From Mariprofundus sp. KV (GTDB lineage Bacteria > Pseudomonadota > Zetaproteobacteria > Mariprofundales > Mariprofundaceae): a stretch of DNA of 64,000 bases. The translations under genes and the position numbers were made by a program. Position 1 is the first letter of the stretch. Each line of letters opens with the position of its first letter. Shown in pieces: positions 16,625 to 25,190 of this stretch. A model generated the notes under the pieces. It had not been told where the DNA came from. It saw nothing but the letters and a program-made list of their open reading frames with translations, and did not search any database. The stretch lies in NCBI RefSeq assembly GCF_013387475.1, contig NZ_VWNB01000012.1:1-64000 (forward strand). The letters run 5' to 3'.

Positions 16625-17737
16625 ATGGAATCATTTCATTGGGATGATCATTTTGTCACTGGCCTGGATGAGGTAGATCAGCAGCATCACCGTCTTGTTG
16701 ATATGGTGAATCAGTTTGGTGCCCTGCTTTCTGAAAATGAAGTCGATGCAGATGCGCTGGAATCACTGTTCAACAAGCTGGCTGAATACGCAGTATACCA
16801 TTTTAAAGAAGAAGAGCGTTTAATGGTTGAATTCAGTATCGATCAGCGTCATATCTCCAACCATATGGAAGTTCATCAGAAGTTTGTGGAAGAAGTGATG
16901 ACCATGCACAAAGGCATCACAGCTGAAAATCCGGAAGGGGCAAGTAATCTACTCTCTTTTCTCACCCACTGGCTTGCATATCATATTCTTGGCCTGGATC
17001 AAAATATGGTGAGGCAGATCAGAGCAATTCAGGCCGGTTCCACGCCGGCACTGGCCTATCAGGCAGAAGAGAAGCAACTCGATTCTGCAACAGAACCTTT
17101 GCTTGTCGCTCTTGATGCCCTGTTTTACCAAGTTTCAGAACGAAACAGGGAACTATCCCTACTGAATCAATCACTCGAAGCCAAGGTGGAGGAGCGTACA
17201 CGCGAGCTTTCAGAGGCCAACCTGAAACTTGAGGAGTTATCTCTAACCGATGCTCTGACCGATCTTCCGAATCGCCGTTATGGGATGCTGTGCCTCGCAG
17301 AAAGATGGGATGAGTCGCTAACAAACGATACTCCGCTGGTCTGCATGATTGTTGATGCTGACCATTTCAAAGAGATCAATGATACCTATGGTCATGATGC
17401 AGGTGACAGCGTACTCATTGAACTGGCTAAAACAGTTCAGAATGCAGTACGGGAGAGTGATATGGTCTGCCGACTGGGTGGCGATGAGTTTATCATTATC
17501 TGCCCCGATACCAGCTTTGATGATGGTATGGCGATTGCTGAGCAGATTCGCAAAAGTGTCTCCGAACTGGAAGTGGTGGCTGGAGATGGCGTATGGCATG
17601 GCAGCATAAGTGTCGGACTGGCATCACGGACTGCAGCGATGAATTCATATGAGAAGCTGATCAAGTCTGCGGATTTAAGCGTCTATGAGGCCAAACGCGA
17701 TGGCAAAAACTGTGTGCGAGCAGTAGAGAGTCGATAA
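16625..17737 (+). CDS. Bacteriohemerythrin-diguanylate cyclase
   Basis: A 370-aa soluble protein. Residues 1-135 are a bacteriohemerythrin with the di-iron ligands visible (the HWDDHF start, DQQHHRLVDMVN, YAVYHFKEEERLM, NHMEVHQKF, HWLAYHILGLD), a non-haem oxygen-binding site. A coiled coil (NRELSLLNQSLEAKVEERTRELSEANLKLEEL) then leads to a GGDEF domain (TDALTDLPNRR, DADHFKEINDTYGHDAGD, RLGGDEFIII) that makes c-di-GMP from GTP. The inhibitory I-site RESD lies five residues before GGDEF. The obvious model is oxygen- or redox-controlled c-di-GMP synthesis. The ATG at 16625 follows GGGAGGGG; the upstream TTG at 16592 adds unconserved residues. Confidence 0.92.
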   Translation: MESFHWDDHFVTGLDEVDQQHHRLVDMVNQFGALLSENEVDADALESLFNKLAEYAVYHFKEEERLMVEFSIDQRHISNHMEVHQKFVEEVMTMHKGITAENPEGASNLLSFLTHWLAYHILGLDQNMVRQIRAIQAGSTPALAYQAEEKQLDSATEPLLVALDALFYQVSERNRELSLLNQSLEAKVEERTRELSEANLKLEELSLTDALTDLPNRRYGMLCLAERWDESLTNDTPLVCMIVDADHFKEINDTYGHDAGDSVLIELAKTVQNAVRESDMVCRLGGDEFIIICPDTSFDDGMAIAEQIRKSVSELEVVAGDGVWHGSISVGLASRTAAMNSYEKLIKSADLSVYEAKRDGKNCVRAVESR

Positions 17738-17880
17738 CGAGACTCGCATCTGTTTATGCCCTTCCCTAAAGCAATGCGTTCTGCTGCACATGGCGATGCA
17801 CGACATGCTATGATGTCGCCGCATTCAGGGGTGATGTTACACCTGAATAAAACCATCCACAGAAGGTTCATAACAACTTT

Positions 17881-19410
17881 ATGACTAAAGCATTAGCGCC
17901 ACTGCCAACAGAAGATTCTGCACAACATTTTGAGACCGTGATTATCGGCACAGGTTTTTCGGGGCTGCTGGCGGCGATTCGGCTGCAGAAAAAGGGATTT
18001 AACGATTTCATCCTGCTGGAGCGAAGCCAAGAGCTGGGTGGCACCTGGCAGATCAACTCCTATCCGGGGGCTGAGGTGGATATTCCCACCGGACTCTACT
18101 CCATCTCCTTTGTTCCATTTCCGTTTAAAAAGAGCTTTGCGCCGCAAAGTGAACTGCTGGCCTATACCAACCATATCATCAATACGTTCGGCCTGAGAAA
18201 AAAGGCAAAAACCAACTGCAGTGTTACCAGCCTCAGCTATGATGAGAGCAGATGCCTGTGGACTGTCGAGACCGGGTCGGGTGATACGTTCACAGCCCGC
18301 TTTGTCATCGACAGCAGCGGTGTGCTGGCCAATCCGCATACACCTCATATCAAGGGGGCGGAGCGCTTTGAGGGGGCGCAGTTCCACGCCGGTCACTGGG
18401 ATCACTCGGTCGATTATGAGGGTAAACGGGTTGCGGTGATCGGTTCAGGCTGTTCAGGGGCGCAGATTGTACCTGCCATGGCTGACAAGGTGAGCCGCCT
18501 GACCCTGTTTATGGGCAAAGCGCAGTGGATTCTGCCGCGCTCAGACCGCAACTACAGTGCGATTGAGTCTTATCTGCGCACACTGCCGGGCATCCGCCAT
18601 ATCATCCGCCTGCTCTTCTTTATCTTTTATGATCTGCGCTTTGTTGCCTTCCGTCGCTATCCGCTGATCTCAAGGCTCGCCCCCTACATGAAGGCCTACT
18701 ACCGCAGAAGGCTGCAGAAGCATCTCGATCGCTACATCAGGGATGAGAAGTTGCGGGCGCATATGATGCCCGATTACGAGTTGGGCAGTCGCCGGGTGAT
18801 TCCATCAAATAACTACCTGCCAGCGCTGGCCAGAGAGAATGTCGATGTCGATATCAGCGGTATCGATTGCATTACACCGACAGGCATCAGAACAAAAGAG
18901 GGCAAGGATATCGATCTGGATATCATCGTCTATGCCACCGGCTACTACGCCTATTCAGATATGAAAAGGGCGCTCACCTTTCAGGTTAATGGTATCGGTG
19001 GTCGCAACCTCAACAGTGAGTGGGAAACAGCAGCGATCTCCTCCTATAAGGGCATTACCATGGCCGGCTATCCCAACTACTTTAAAGTGAACGGCCCCAA
19101 CACCGGCTCCGGCCACAGCTCGCAGCTCTCCTATATGCAGGTGGCGACCGATTATATTGTGCAGGCGATCAGTGCGGTAAAAGCGGATGCGAGCATCAAA
19201 GCGATTGAACCCAAACAGGAGCTTCAGGATGCCTATGTGGCCGGGATGCGCGCCAAGATGGAGAAGACGGTCTGGCAGAAGGCCACGACCACTGCCTTCT
19301 ACAGAAAGAACATGAGTGAAGAGGTGACCAGTCTCTCACCTGAACCGGTGACCGGTTTCATCTTCTCCCGCAAATGGTTCCGCCTGAGTGATTATCATCT
19401 GATAAAGTGA
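17881..19410 (+). CDS. FAD-dependent monooxygenase, Baeyer-Villiger/FMO type
   Basis: A 509-aa class B flavoprotein monooxygenase. The N-terminal Rossmann motif GTGFSGLLAAIRL binds FAD. The second one, VIGSGCSGAQIVP near residue 190, binds NADPH. Between them, FEGAQFHAGHWDHS fits the Baeyer-Villiger fingerprint FxGxxxHxxxW. GGTWQINSYPGAEVDIP is the conserved active-site segment. The enzyme would insert oxygen into a ketone or oxidise a soft heteroatom; the physiological substrate cannot be told. It stands alone, convergent with the 107-aa gene. The ATG at 17881 has no close ribosome site. Confidence 0.88.
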   Translation: MTKALAPLPTEDSAQHFETVIIGTGFSGLLAAIRLQKKGFNDFILLERSQELGGTWQINSYPGAEVDIPTGLYSISFVPFPFKKSFAPQSELLAYTNHIINTFGLRKKAKTNCSVTSLSYDESRCLWTVETGSGDTFTARFVIDSSGVLANPHTPHIKGAERFEGAQFHAGHWDHSVDYEGKRVAVIGSGCSGAQIVPAMADKVSRLTLFMGKAQWILPRSDRNYSAIESYLRTLPGIRHIIRLLFFIFYDLRFVAFRRYPLISRLAPYMKAYYRRRLQKHLDRYIRDEKLRAHMMPDYELGSRRVIPSNNYLPALARENVDVDISGIDCITPTGIRTKEGKDIDLDIIVYATGYYAYSDMKRALTFQVNGIGGRNLNSEWETAAISSYKGITMAGYPNYFKVNGPNTGSGHSSQLSYMQVATDYIVQAISAVKADASIKAIEPKQELQDAYVAGMRAKMEKTVWQKATTTAFYRKNMSEEVTSLSPEPVTGFIFSRKWFRLSDYHLIK

Positions 19411-19439
19411 AAGGGGAGGTCGGCGGCAATAAGCCTGCT

Positions 19440-19763
19440 TCAGGCGGGCTGCCCTGAAACGTGTGCCTCAAGGTTTTCCTGACTCTCATCTGCTGCTCTG
19501 TTGGCTGTTTGTGAGGTTCTCTCTGTAGCCGACAGAGGCGTTTCAATGCCCCGAACGCGCTTGATCAGCTGATATGCAAGGGTGATTGCAGCAACAAGGT
19601 TTGCCGCCAGCAGCAGCATGCTCATCCAGTCTTCAGGCGTGAATGCACTGCCCTCCACCCATACTCGCAAGAGGTAACCTGCATCCAGGTGGTTGAAATA
19701 CCACTGCAGGCCGTCACTCCAGTTGATGTTACCCAGAGAAGATAAAAAAGTGATTTCAGACAT
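19440..19763 (-). CDS. Small single-TM membrane protein of unknown function
   Basis: A 107-aa protein with one strong TM helix at about residues 48-66 (MSMLLLAANLVAAITLAYQLI), preceded by an aromatic, acidic N-terminal region (INWSDGLQWYFNHLD) and followed by a polar Ser/Thr/Glu-rich tail. There is no signal peptide and no recognised family. GGAG before the ATG at 19763 supports the start. It is transcribed toward the monooxygenase and is probably monocistronic. Confidence 0.55.
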   Translation of the reverse strand: MSEITFLSSLGNINWSDGLQWYFNHLDAGYLLRVWVEGSAFTPEDWMSMLLLAANLVAAITLAYQLIKRVRGIETPLSATERTSQTANRAADESQENLEAHVSGQPA

Positions 19764-20067
19764 AACAGACTCCTTGATCAGGAGCTGATCTTAGAGTGCC
19801 CCGGCTGCATCCGATGTGATCCAGATCATACCCGTGCTGTGGCTGACGTTTGCCTGTGTGTCGTAAGAAACTCACATGGCCGCAGCTTTTCAGAGCCTCC
19901 CTAAATGACTCCAGGAGATCACTATGGCGTCACCGTAATTCGATGATCATCTGCAAAAGTGACACGCCGGTTGTGTAATGCCAGGCGCTGCTCTACCTTG
20001 GCTCGGAGCCGGGGCATGATTCAATTTTAAGGGCTGACCCCTACTGCTCTTTTGAGGATAACTAAAC
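19764..20067. other. Gap with a single CTGACCCC-type repeat
   Basis: About 300 bases between the divergent 107-aa gene and the RRM gene. The only recognisable element is TTTTAAGGGCTGACCCCT near 20024-20041, related to the palindromic repeats at 20889-21080. GAGGAT lies 8 bases before the RRM start codon. Confidence 0.5.
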
Positions 20068-20313
20068 ATGAAAATTAATGTTGGAAATATGGCGTTTAGC
20101 ACCAGCGATGAAGAGCTGCGCGATCTCTTCTCTGCATTCGGCACCGTTGCCACTGCAGAGGTGGTCAAGGATGTCGAAAAGAATCGCAGCCGCGGTTTCG
20201 GCTTTGTCGAGATGGCCGATGAGCGCGAAGGAGATGCAGCGATCAGGTCACTCAACGGCTATGAATTTGCCGGCCGCAAGCTGCGCGTCAACGAGATCAA
20301 ACCCGCCAAATAA
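20068..20313 (+). CDS. RNA-recognition-motif protein
   Basis: An 81-aa protein that is a single RRM. RNP2 (INVGNM) is at residues 3-8, and RNP1 (RSRGFGFVEM) near residue 45 carries the aromatic residues that stack on RNA bases. The C-terminus (GRKLRVNEIKPAK) closes the fold. Bacterial RRM proteins of this size are single-stranded RNA-binding proteins, some cold-induced. No partner gene is adjacent. The ATG follows GAGGATAACTAAAC. Confidence 0.92.
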   Translation: MKINVGNMAFSTSDEELRDLFSAFGTVATAEVVKDVEKNRSRGFGFVEMADEREGDAAIRSLNGYEFAGRKLRVNEIKPAK

Positions 20314-20371
20314 AAAGTGGAACCATTCAATAACTCACTGACCTGATCCCGTATTACAGGAGTATACGTTT

Positions 20372-20863
20372 TTGAAAGTGAAATTTTTGATCACCGGTGG
20401 CACGATCTGCAAGCGCTATAATGAGATCAGCGGCGCATTAGAGTTCCGTGAGTCGTTTATTCCGGGCATGCTGGAGCGGGGCAGGTGCAAGCTGGACTAC
20501 AGCACCGAGCAGCTGATGCTCAAGGATAGTCTGGAGATGAGTGATGAGGATCGGCAGAGCATTCTCGCCAGTTGTGAGGCGTGTGAAGAGTCCAAGATCA
20601 TCATCTCCCATGGCACCGATACGATGGTTGAAACCGCACGCGTGCTGGGGCCGAAGCTGGAGAATAAAACGGTCGTGCTGGTCGGGGCGATGATTCCCTA
20701 TTCGATCAGCAACTCCGATGCGAACTTCAATCTCGGATGTGCGGTCACCGCAGTGCAGCTGCTCGGTGCAGGTGTCTTTGTGGTGATGAACGGCCACATC
20801 TTCCGCTGGGATGATGTCAGCAAAAATCGCGGCGAAGGCATTTTTCAACGCGCTGATCTTTGA
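20372..20863 (+). CDS. Single-domain asparaginase-like protein
   Basis: A 163-aa protein matching only the N-terminal domain of L-asparaginase. FLITGGTI carries the first catalytic Thr; SHGTDTMVETA carries the second Thr-Asp pair. GAMIPY and NFNLGCAVTAVQLL complete the fold, and the C-terminus is VVMNGHIFRWDDVSKNR. Many bacteria have an asparaginase-domain protein of about this size, so it is probably complete, not truncated. Activity is uncertain because the C-terminal domain that finishes the active site is absent. The start is a TTG, supported by AGGAG 8 bases upstream. Confidence 0.82.
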   Translation: MKVKFLITGGTICKRYNEISGALEFRESFIPGMLERGRCKLDYSTEQLMLKDSLEMSDEDRQSILASCEACEESKIIISHGTDTMVETARVLGPKLENKTVVLVGAMIPYSISNSDANFNLGCAVTAVQLLGAGVFVVMNGHIFRWDDVSKNRGEGIFQRADL

Positions 20864-20888
20864 TGGCGTTTACCTTCAGAAAGCCTTC

Positions 20889-20949
20889 AGGGTCAGTTCT
20901 TTAGTTTGTACCAATCACTTTAGAAACTACAAAGTAAAGAACTGACCCT
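20889..20949. repeat. 61-bp palindromic element
   Basis: AGGGTCAGTTCTTTAGTTTG at 20889 onward is complementary, with one mismatch in 22, to the segment ending GAACTGACCCT at 20949. It starts 26 bases after the asparaginase-like gene and could form a long hairpin, but without a T run. Confidence 0.75.
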
Positions 20950-20971
20950 CAGTATCTGTCCCCGTATTTCG

Positions 20972-21080
20972 CGATGAAAATCCGCGAATCAAGCCCTGAC
21001 CCTTATGGTGCTCGATGAAAATCCGCGAATCAAGCCCTGACCCTTATGGTTACAAAAGGGGTCAGGGCTTGAATTGCGGA
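20972..21080. repeat. Tandem 38-mer repeat and palindrome (GGGTCAGGGCTTGA type)
   Basis: A 38-base unit starting CGATGAAAATCCGCGAATC occurs at 20972-21009 and again at 21013-21050. The second copy is the left half of an inverted repeat (21022-21080) whose right arm ends GGGCTTGAATTGCGGA. A partial copy follows near 21098-21118 (ATCAGGTCTTGAA). The CTGACCC core also occurs at about 12200 and 20036. The pattern resembles REP-type elements mobilised by TnpA-REP transposases, none of which is encoded here. Confidence 0.7.
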
Positions 21081-21244
21081 TATAGAGGAGCGGACATCGG
21101 GATCAGGTCTTGAAACTTGAATCAGAAATAAAGGGGCAGTGTGCTTATCTTGGTGAAATCAGGGGCACAACAAGTCTATAAATAAGTAAATGGGCCCCTT
21201 ATCCTCACAAGTGTGTTTGCTTTGCCTTTGGTTATAATCTCCCC

Positions 21245-23875
21245 ATGCCAAGCCTGCCTATTGATGATGTTCTGCCAGAGATCAAAGAGACATTAGCCAC
21301 TCACAATCGGCTTGTGCTGCAGGCACCTCCGGGGGCAGGAAAAACCACCGCCGTGCCCATCGCTCTGCTCGGTGAGCAGTGGTTGGGTGATAAACAGATC
21401 ATCATGCTTGAACCGCGCAGGCTGGCGGCACGTAATGCGGCGGCGCGTATGGCATTTCTGCTCGGTGAGAAGGTTGGTGAAACCGTCGGTTACCAGATCC
21501 GACAGGATAGCTGTCTAAGCGATCAAACAAAGATTCTCGTGGTCACCGAAGGGATTTTAACGCGCAAACTTCAGGCTGACCCTGAACTCAAAAAAACCGC
21601 ACTGGTGATTTTTGATGAGTTCCATGAGCGCAGCCTGCATGCCGATCTCTCACTGGCACTCTGCCTGCAGAGCCAGCAGATCCTGCGCGAAGATCTGAAG
21701 ATTCTGGTGATGTCGGCAACGCTGCATACCGATGCTGTTGCCACTCTTCTGGATCACGCACCGATCATTGAGAGTGAAGGGCGCAGCTTTCCGGTTGAGA
21801 ACAGATACAGATACCTCGACAGCGTGAAACCTCAGCAGAACACAAAGCCACAGCAGCAGCTGATGATGAATCTGGTGAAAACAGTCAAAACATTCATTCA
21901 TGAACATCAGGGCAACTGCCTGGTGTTTCTGCCCGGAGTCAAAGAGATCAACCAGCTGGCCGGGCAGATCAAACAGCTGCTTGATAACGCATCGATCAAT
22001 AACATTGTCATTGCACCGCTACATGGCTCTCTGAACAGGCAGCAGCAGGATCTGGCTATCGCAGCACCCAGAGACAGAGCCATGCGTAAGATCGTGCTGG
22101 CCACCAATATCGCAGAGACCAGCATCACCATAGAAGGCATAAGCTGCGTGATCGATTCAGGGCTGGAGCGCGTGCTCGATTACAGCCCGGCCTCGGGCAT
22201 GAACCGGCTCACTACCCGCGCCATCTCACAAGACTCGGCCGTGCAGCGCAGTGGCCGCGCCGGAAGGCTCTCTGCTGGCACCTGTTACCGTATGTGGGCA
22301 GAGGAGCAGCAGTCGCGCCTGCTCAAACATGCATCGCCTGAGATTCTGCACAGTGATCTCTCCTCACTGGTGCTGGAGCTGGCCAACTGGGGCGTGAGTG
22401 AGGTGAATGAGTTGCAGTGGATGGATATGCCACCAGCCGGTGCCATCGGGCAGGCAAAGGATTTGCTGCAACAACTCACTGCTATTGATGAGCGGGGTAA
22501 TATCACAGCCCACGGCCGAGATATGTTGAAACTGGGCACCCATCCGCGTCTGGCGCATATGATGCTCGCAGCTGTTCAACTGCATCAGCCTTATCACGCC
22601 TGCCTGATCGCCAGCCTGCTCAGCGAGAGGGATATATTTCTCTCCAATGCAGAGAGGAGTGCCGATATTCATGACCGGCTGAATGTTCTTCTGCACGGGC
22701 GATCCAACAGCCACGGCATCGATCAGCAGCAGTGCAAACGTATCACACAAACGGCCGATGATTTTTTCAGGCGACTTCAACAGTGCAGTCAATCAAAACG
22801 AAACAGAGAGCGGCCGGACAACAGCTTTAGCGGCGTGCTTCTGGCCTATGCTTACCCGGATAGAATCGCCAAACAGCGTAGCCCCAACCAGCCGCGTTAT
22901 CTGCTCAGCAACGGCAGAGGGGCGGTGATTCCGCCCTATCTGCAGCATCATCTGCATGCGTATCTGGTGGTTGCCAACCTTGATGCGAACTTTGATGCGA
23001 GTTTTGATGCGAGTTTTGATGCCAAGAGGGGGGGCGAAGCACGTATCTATCTGGCGGCAGATATCACTGCTGAACAGCTGCAGGAGTATTTCAGCGAGCA
23101 TATTGAGCAGCAGGAGTGTGTAGAGTGGAGTGAGAGCGTAGAACGGGTTGAGGTCAAACAGATCAGCCGCATTGGAAAAATAGTGTTGCAGGCATCCACT
23201 GTTCATCACAGCGAAAACAGAGAGGCCGTGCAGGAGTGCCTGATCAAGGCCATCAGAAGCAGGGGGGTAGGGTGCCTGAACTGGAGTGGTAAGGCTGTCA
23301 GTCTGAAGCAGCGCGTAGAGTTTATTCGCCACCAGCTTGATAACAGTTCGGCTGCGAACAAGCAGCTTGCTGACAGGCCGCTGCCGGACTTTTCAGAGCA
23401 GGGGCTGAGCGATACGCTGGAAGAGTGGCTGCAGCCGCACCTGAGTCATGAGAACAGTCTCAAGCAGTGTCTCAAGCTGGATCTCTACAGTCTGCTGTTA
23501 AACCGGCTCAGCTGGGAGCAACAGCAACTGGTGGGGCAGTTGGCACCGGAGCGCATCAGCGTACCCAGCGGCTCCGCAGTGGCTATTGATTACTCCGACC
23601 CCGCGCAACCGGTGCTGGCCGTCAGGCTGCAGGAGCTGTTCGGTCTGTTTGATACACCGACCGTGATGAATGGAGCGTGCAAGGTGATGCTGCATCTACT
23701 ATCTCCAGCGCGCAAACCGATGCAGGTCACGCAGGATCTCAACAGCTTCTGGAACAGCACCTATCACGAAGTAAAAAAAGAGCTGCGTGGCAAATACAAA
23801 CGCCACTACTGGCCGGATGACCCATTCACCGCCCAGGCCACCAGCAAAACCAAAAAACAGATGAATCGTGAATAG
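21245..23875 (+). CDS. hrpB: ATP-dependent helicase HrpB
   Basis: An 876-aa DEAH-type superfamily 2 helicase. Motif I is APPGAGKTTAVP (about residue 28), motif II DEFHERSL, motif III SATL, motif V ATNIAETSITIEG and motif VI QRSGRAGR. The long C-terminal part, specific to HrpB, ends with QVTQDLNSFW and RGKYKRHYWPDDP. HrpB is a broadly conserved bacterial RNA-helicase-like protein whose role is not well defined. It is about 50 residues longer than usual. Part of the excess is a DNA microrepeat (about 22979-23022) giving NLDANFDASFDASFDAK in a surface region. The gene stands alone. Confidence 0.95.
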   Translation: MPSLPIDDVLPEIKETLATHNRLVLQAPPGAGKTTAVPIALLGEQWLGDKQIIMLEPRRLAARNAAARMAFLLGEKVGETVGYQIRQDSCLSDQTKILVVTEGILTRKLQADPELKKTALVIFDEFHERSLHADLSLALCLQSQQILREDLKILVMSATLHTDAVATLLDHAPIIESEGRSFPVENRYRYLDSVKPQQNTKPQQQLMMNLVKTVKTFIHEHQGNCLVFLPGVKEINQLAGQIKQLLDNASINNIVIAPLHGSLNRQQQDLAIAAPRDRAMRKIVLATNIAETSITIEGISCVIDSGLERVLDYSPASGMNRLTTRAISQDSAVQRSGRAGRLSAGTCYRMWAEEQQSRLLKHASPEILHSDLSSLVLELANWGVSEVNELQWMDMPPAGAIGQAKDLLQQLTAIDERGNITAHGRDMLKLGTHPRLAHMMLAAVQLHQPYHACLIASLLSERDIFLSNAERSADIHDRLNVLLHGRSNSHGIDQQQCKRITQTADDFFRRLQQCSQSKRNRERPDNSFSGVLLAYAYPDRIAKQRSPNQPRYLLSNGRGAVIPPYLQHHLHAYLVVANLDANFDASFDASFDAKRGGEARIYLAADITAEQLQEYFSEHIEQQECVEWSESVERVEVKQISRIGKIVLQASTVHHSENREAVQECLIKAIRSRGVGCLNWSGKAVSLKQRVEFIRHQLDNSSAANKQLADRPLPDFSEQGLSDTLEEWLQPHLSHENSLKQCLKLDLYSLLLNRLSWEQQQLVGQLAPERISVPSGSAVAIDYSDPAQPVLAVRLQELFGLFDTPTVMNGACKVMLHLLSPARKPMQVTQDLNSFWNSTYHEVKKELRGKYKRHYWPDDPFTAQATSKTKKQMNRE

Positions 23876-23902
23876 AAAAAGCGCAACCAGGAAGAATCAT
23901 TG

Positions 23903-23983
23903 GAACCGCGAATGGACTCAAATAAACACGAATTATAATGACATTCCGATCAAAGCACTGTTATTTGCGTCCATTCGCGGTTC
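23903..23983. repeat. Long inverted repeat, GAACCGCGAAT family
   Basis: Left arm GAACCGCGAATGGAC (23903-23917) continues to 23925. Right arm 23961-23983 is its complement, 22 of 23 positions pairing, with a 35-base loop. It lies between the convergent hrpB and psd genes and could serve as a bidirectional terminator. It shares its arms with the repeat at 9434-9579. Confidence 0.8.
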
Positions 23984-24030
23984 GATTTTGTTTGTGTTTG
24001 CAAAACTACCTGGTTGCCTTAAAAAATGAA

Positions 24031-24951
24031 TCAGCTGGTTTTAGCAACGACATCACCAAGTTGGATGTAGGTCTCAATGCCTGCCTCGGTGTTCTTTAAC
24101 ATATCCTCGGAAGGCGCCCATTTGCCTTTTTCGCCACAGAGCACAACGGTGCTGCCACCAAAGAGGAAGTAGCCCTTCTCATCACCCTTGTTAAAGGGTT
24201 GAGACTCATCATACGATTGCACGATTTTACCCACACAGGTCGCACCAACCTCAATATAGGCCAGCCTGCCGAAATGTTCAGTCTCGAGGATCGAGACACG
24301 ACGCTCATTCTTGATGAAAATATCCTGCCTGTATTTAAGGGCCAGTGGATTGACCGAATGCAGATCGCCGGCAACGGTGAAGGCTTGAACGGTTTTGCCA
24401 CTATCGGGATAGTGGTAGCGGTGATAATCAACCGGGCAAAGCCGGGCGATCATCAGCGGGCCACCGATAAACGCTTTGGCCAGCTCAGCATCACCAATCA
24501 GATCAACAGCGCGCAGCATCGACCCCTTCACAGGAATCGTGAGATCATCGCTCATGCTGGCATGGCCAAAGTAGCGCGCCTCGGCAAATGCAGCCATCTC
24601 ATGATCATTGGGGGTGAACGTTCGTTGCCCTTCCTGAAACTGGCGAATAAAGAACTCGTTGAATGATCTGTAGGAGGTTTCAATGGGGTTTTCTTGCAAA
24701 GAGCCTTTCTGATACTGCTCGATATCGATATCAAAGTTTTTGATAAAGGGGGCGACCTTTTGTGCTGACTTCGGGCTGTCTTGAGACCTCCCGTAGAGCT
24801 GGCTGAACATCTTGCTTGCAATCACTGGCCCCAGCAGCCGCCCGATCGGGTTGCCATAGGCAAACTTCACCATGCCGTCACCGTAAACCTTTTCGATCTC
24901 CATGCAGTTTTTGCGACGGTTAAACACCTGAATTTCAAAGCCTTGGCTCAT
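24031..24951 (-). CDS. psd: Phosphatidylserine decarboxylase proenzyme
   Basis: Psd makes phosphatidylethanolamine from phosphatidylserine at the inner membrane and uses a pyruvoyl group formed by self-cleavage. The 306-aa protein has the catalytic segments SFNEFFIRQF, PVKGSMLRAVDL and the His in CPVDYHRYHYPDSG. The C-terminal cleavage motif FLFGGSTVV is the GGST variant (LGST in E. coli); the Ser becomes the pyruvoyl of the small alpha chain. Length and motif resemble the type II-like bacterial enzymes. GGAGCC precedes the ATG. pssA is not nearby. Confidence 0.93.
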   Translation of the reverse strand: MSQGFEIQVFNRRKNCMEIEKVYGDGMVKFAYGNPIGRLLGPVIASKMFSQLYGRSQDSPKSAQKVAPFIKNFDIDIEQYQKGSLQENPIETSYRSFNEFFIRQFQEGQRTFTPNDHEMAAFAEARYFGHASMSDDLTIPVKGSMLRAVDLIGDAELAKAFIGGPLMIARLCPVDYHRYHYPDSGKTVQAFTVAGDLHSVNPLALKYRQDIFIKNERRVSILETEHFGRLAYIEVGATCVGKIVQSYDESQPFNKGDEKGYFLFGGSTVVLCGEKGKWAPSEDMLKNTEAGIETYIQLGDVVAKTS

Positions 24952-25190
24952 TGGGGCTCCTTTGCCTTTTTACTCAGCTGGATGGTATCAGCTGAATCGT
25001 AGTGAGTAAAAAACAGATAAGTTGTGAATCACTTGCGATAAGCAAAGTCGAACCACAAATAGAGACCGATGCCCCGGGGCACCCTCTCTTGCGCAAGCGC
25101 AATTCACCTTGTGAACGCAGATATGATGGGTGGAGCAGGGTGATGGTTCAGCAGAGCTGAATGATCCGTGTCTATCTGTGTCCATCTGTG
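24952..25190. other. Gap with degenerate inverted repeat and GC palindromes
   Basis: Between psd and the MYG1-like gene. GAACCACAAATAGAGAC at 25050 and the GTGTCTATCTGTG segment ending near 25190 form a weak inverted repeat related to the element at 49727-49822. Inside are the perfect palindrome TGCCCCGGGGCA (25070-25081) and TTGCGCAA. No coding frame is credible. Confidence 0.5.

Noticed and set aside
20372-20863. Asparaginase broken after its N-terminal domain
   Set aside because: No C-terminal domain remnant follows in any frame, and single-domain asparaginase-like proteins of about 160 aa are a known group, so truncation is not required.
20972-21050. CRISPR-like repeats
   Set aside because: Only two units separated by 3 bases, with no spacers and no cas genes; the units are part of a palindrome.
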